Shown one piece after another: positions 63,465-64,000 of a stretch of DNA of 64,000 bases. Origin of the DNA: Zhongshania aquatica. Lineage in GTDB: Bacteria > Pseudomonadota > Gammaproteobacteria > Pseudomonadales > Spongiibacteraceae. Position numbers and translations under genes: made by a program. Position 1 is the stretch's first letter. Each line of letters begins with the position of its first letter. The stretch covers positions 17,416-81,415 of the forward strand of contig NZ_JANZNQ010000017.1 of NCBI RefSeq assembly GCF_027257955.1, given 5' to 3'. Below the pieces are notes generated by a model. That model searched no databases, was not told the DNA's origin, and saw nothing but the letters and a program-made list of their open reading frames with translations.

Positions 63465-63835
63465 TTATAAGCGCCGTATATCCACCAGCAATTCACCCAG
63501 GTAAGTGAAGAACTGTCCGGCATCGACGCCATTTATGGCGCGATGATCGTAAGATAGGGACACCGGCAGCATCTTGCGCGGGACAAATTCACTGCCATTC
63601 CACTGTGGTTTTACCGCTAGCTTTGAAACACCCAAAATCGCTACTTCTGGCGCATTAATAATGGGTGTAAAACCGGTGCCGCCAATGCTACCCAGACTGG
63701 AAATAGTAAAGCATCCGCCCTGCATATCTGCGGGTTTCAGTTTACGATCCTTGGCCTTTCGCGCGAACTCGGCTGATTTTGCCGTCAATTCCCAGAGGGA
63801 TTTTTTATCAACATCACGAATCACCGGCACAACTA
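63465..63835 (-). pseudogene. C-terminal fragment of dihydrolipoamide acyltransferase (E2), IS-interrupted
   Basis: About 123 codons of a 2-oxoacid dehydrogenase E2 catalytic domain, nearest to pyruvate dehydrogenase E2: [41 protein letters not shown] and the active-site YDHRAING. The lipoyl domains, the E1/E3-binding domain and the first half of the catalytic domain are missing. Homology starts exactly at a CTA codon whose TA is the dinucleotide at 63834-63835; upstream the frame hits a stop. An IS630-type transposase starts just beyond, so the gene looks split by insertion; the rest may lie past the window end. The fragment alone cannot be active. Confidence 0.85.
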
Positions 63836-64000
63836 GGCATTAAACTTTGGAGGGGGCTAACAAAAATAGAAATTATTAACCCGGCGATCAAAAGTATCTG
63901 ATATAATGCGCGAATGGACGAAAAAATTGATGCAAGAAAATTATCCTTAGAAGTTCTTGAAGAAAAACGCCGACAGGCGCATCGACTTCGGAAACGCGGA
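63836..64000 (+). mobile_element. Left end of an IS630-family element (continues past window)
   Basis: The element appears to begin immediately after the TA at 63834-63835, the target dinucleotide of IS630/Tc1-type transposons, and runs off the window. It contains the start of a transposase gene. Its inverted repeat cannot be confirmed because the other end is outside. Confidence 0.7.
63914..64000 (+). CDS. IS630-family transposase (N-terminus only)
   Basis: Only 29 codons are in the window. MDEKIDARKLSLEVLEEKRR followed by a basic segment is the usual opening of IS630-type transposases, just before their helix-turn-helix. The frame is open to the last base. A TATAAT sequence lies at 63902-63907, only 6 bases before the ATG, which would make the message almost leaderless if it is used. 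Confidence 0.75.
   Translation, partial: MDEKIDARKLSLEVLEEKRRQAHRLRKRG

Noticed and set aside
63465..63830. E2 fragment as a complete short gene
   Set aside because: It lacks lipoyl and binding domains and half of the catalytic domain, and starts at an insertion boundary.

Overview
The window looks like chromosome of an aerobic, heterotrophic gammaproteobacterium, possibly a marine Cellvibrionales/Spongiibacteraceae-type organism. This rests on gene families (PrkA-YeaH-SpoVR, YebC, DUF6482, DUF3703, many acyl-CoA enzymes) and moderate GC, not on a phylogenetic marker. About 50 protein genes, one tRNA-Arg, several terminator-like hairpins and the edge of one insertion sequence can be supported.

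Layout. 1-4.1 kb (+): end of an HSL-type esterase, a polyol dehydrogenase, an acyl-CoA synthetase and a SemiSWEET protein. 4.1-4.85 kb: a gene-free stretch full of short repeats beside tRNA-Arg(ACG). 5-10.8 kb (-): a CFA/CNMT-like methyltransferase, an alpha-methylacyl-CoA racemase-type enzyme, and a MarR-EmrA-EmrB efflux operon. 11-20 kb: a CBS protein, an FHA-EAL protein, an alcohol dehydrogenase, and a REC-GGDEF cyclase beside a large hybrid kinase, together a plausible cyclic-di-GMP signalling block. 20-25.6 kb: an M19-like lipoprotein, a FedA-like membrane protein, DUF6482 and a crotonase. 25.6-30.3 kb (-): the prkA-yeaH-spoVR stress cluster. 30.7-32.7 kb (-): a reductase, a divergent pterin synthase-like protein and a shikimate kinase-like protein.

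32.9-39.5 kb: a valine/isobutyrate catabolic cluster (HIBADH, HIBYL-CoA hydrolase, crotonase, isobutyryl-CoA dehydrogenase type, CoA-acylating aldehyde dehydrogenase) divergent from an AraC regulator. 39.9-41.5 kb: a secreted glycine/leucine repeat protein and YebC. 41.6-48.4 kb (-): a lower meta-cleavage pathway (hydrolase, hydratase, acetaldehyde dehydrogenase, aldolase) with a LuxR-type regulator and two SDRs, as seen in steroid or aromatic degraders. 48.6-55.8 kb: DUF3703, a SEC-C protein, and a peptide-tagging-type cluster (transglutaminase, a fused ATP-grasp/alpha-E protein, and separate alpha-E and ATP-grasp proteins). 56.5-63.1 kb: branched-chain aminotransferase, leucine dehydrogenase-type enzyme and fused indolepyruvate ferredoxin oxidoreductase, divergent from an Lrp regulator.

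The right end carries the C-terminal piece of a dihydrolipoamide acyltransferase (E2), whose homology stops exactly at a TA dinucleotide where an IS630-type element begins. Overall the region is devoted to breaking acyl-CoA, branched-chain amino acid and ring-derived carbon down to central metabolites, plus signalling and stress functions. The most unusual points are the pterin synthase-like protein lacking its catalytic Cys and His, the LPVVGG repeat protein, the duplicated ATP-grasp/alpha-E set, the acylating aldehyde dehydrogenase in the mmsA-like position, the repeat-dense tRNA flank and the IS-split E2 gene.
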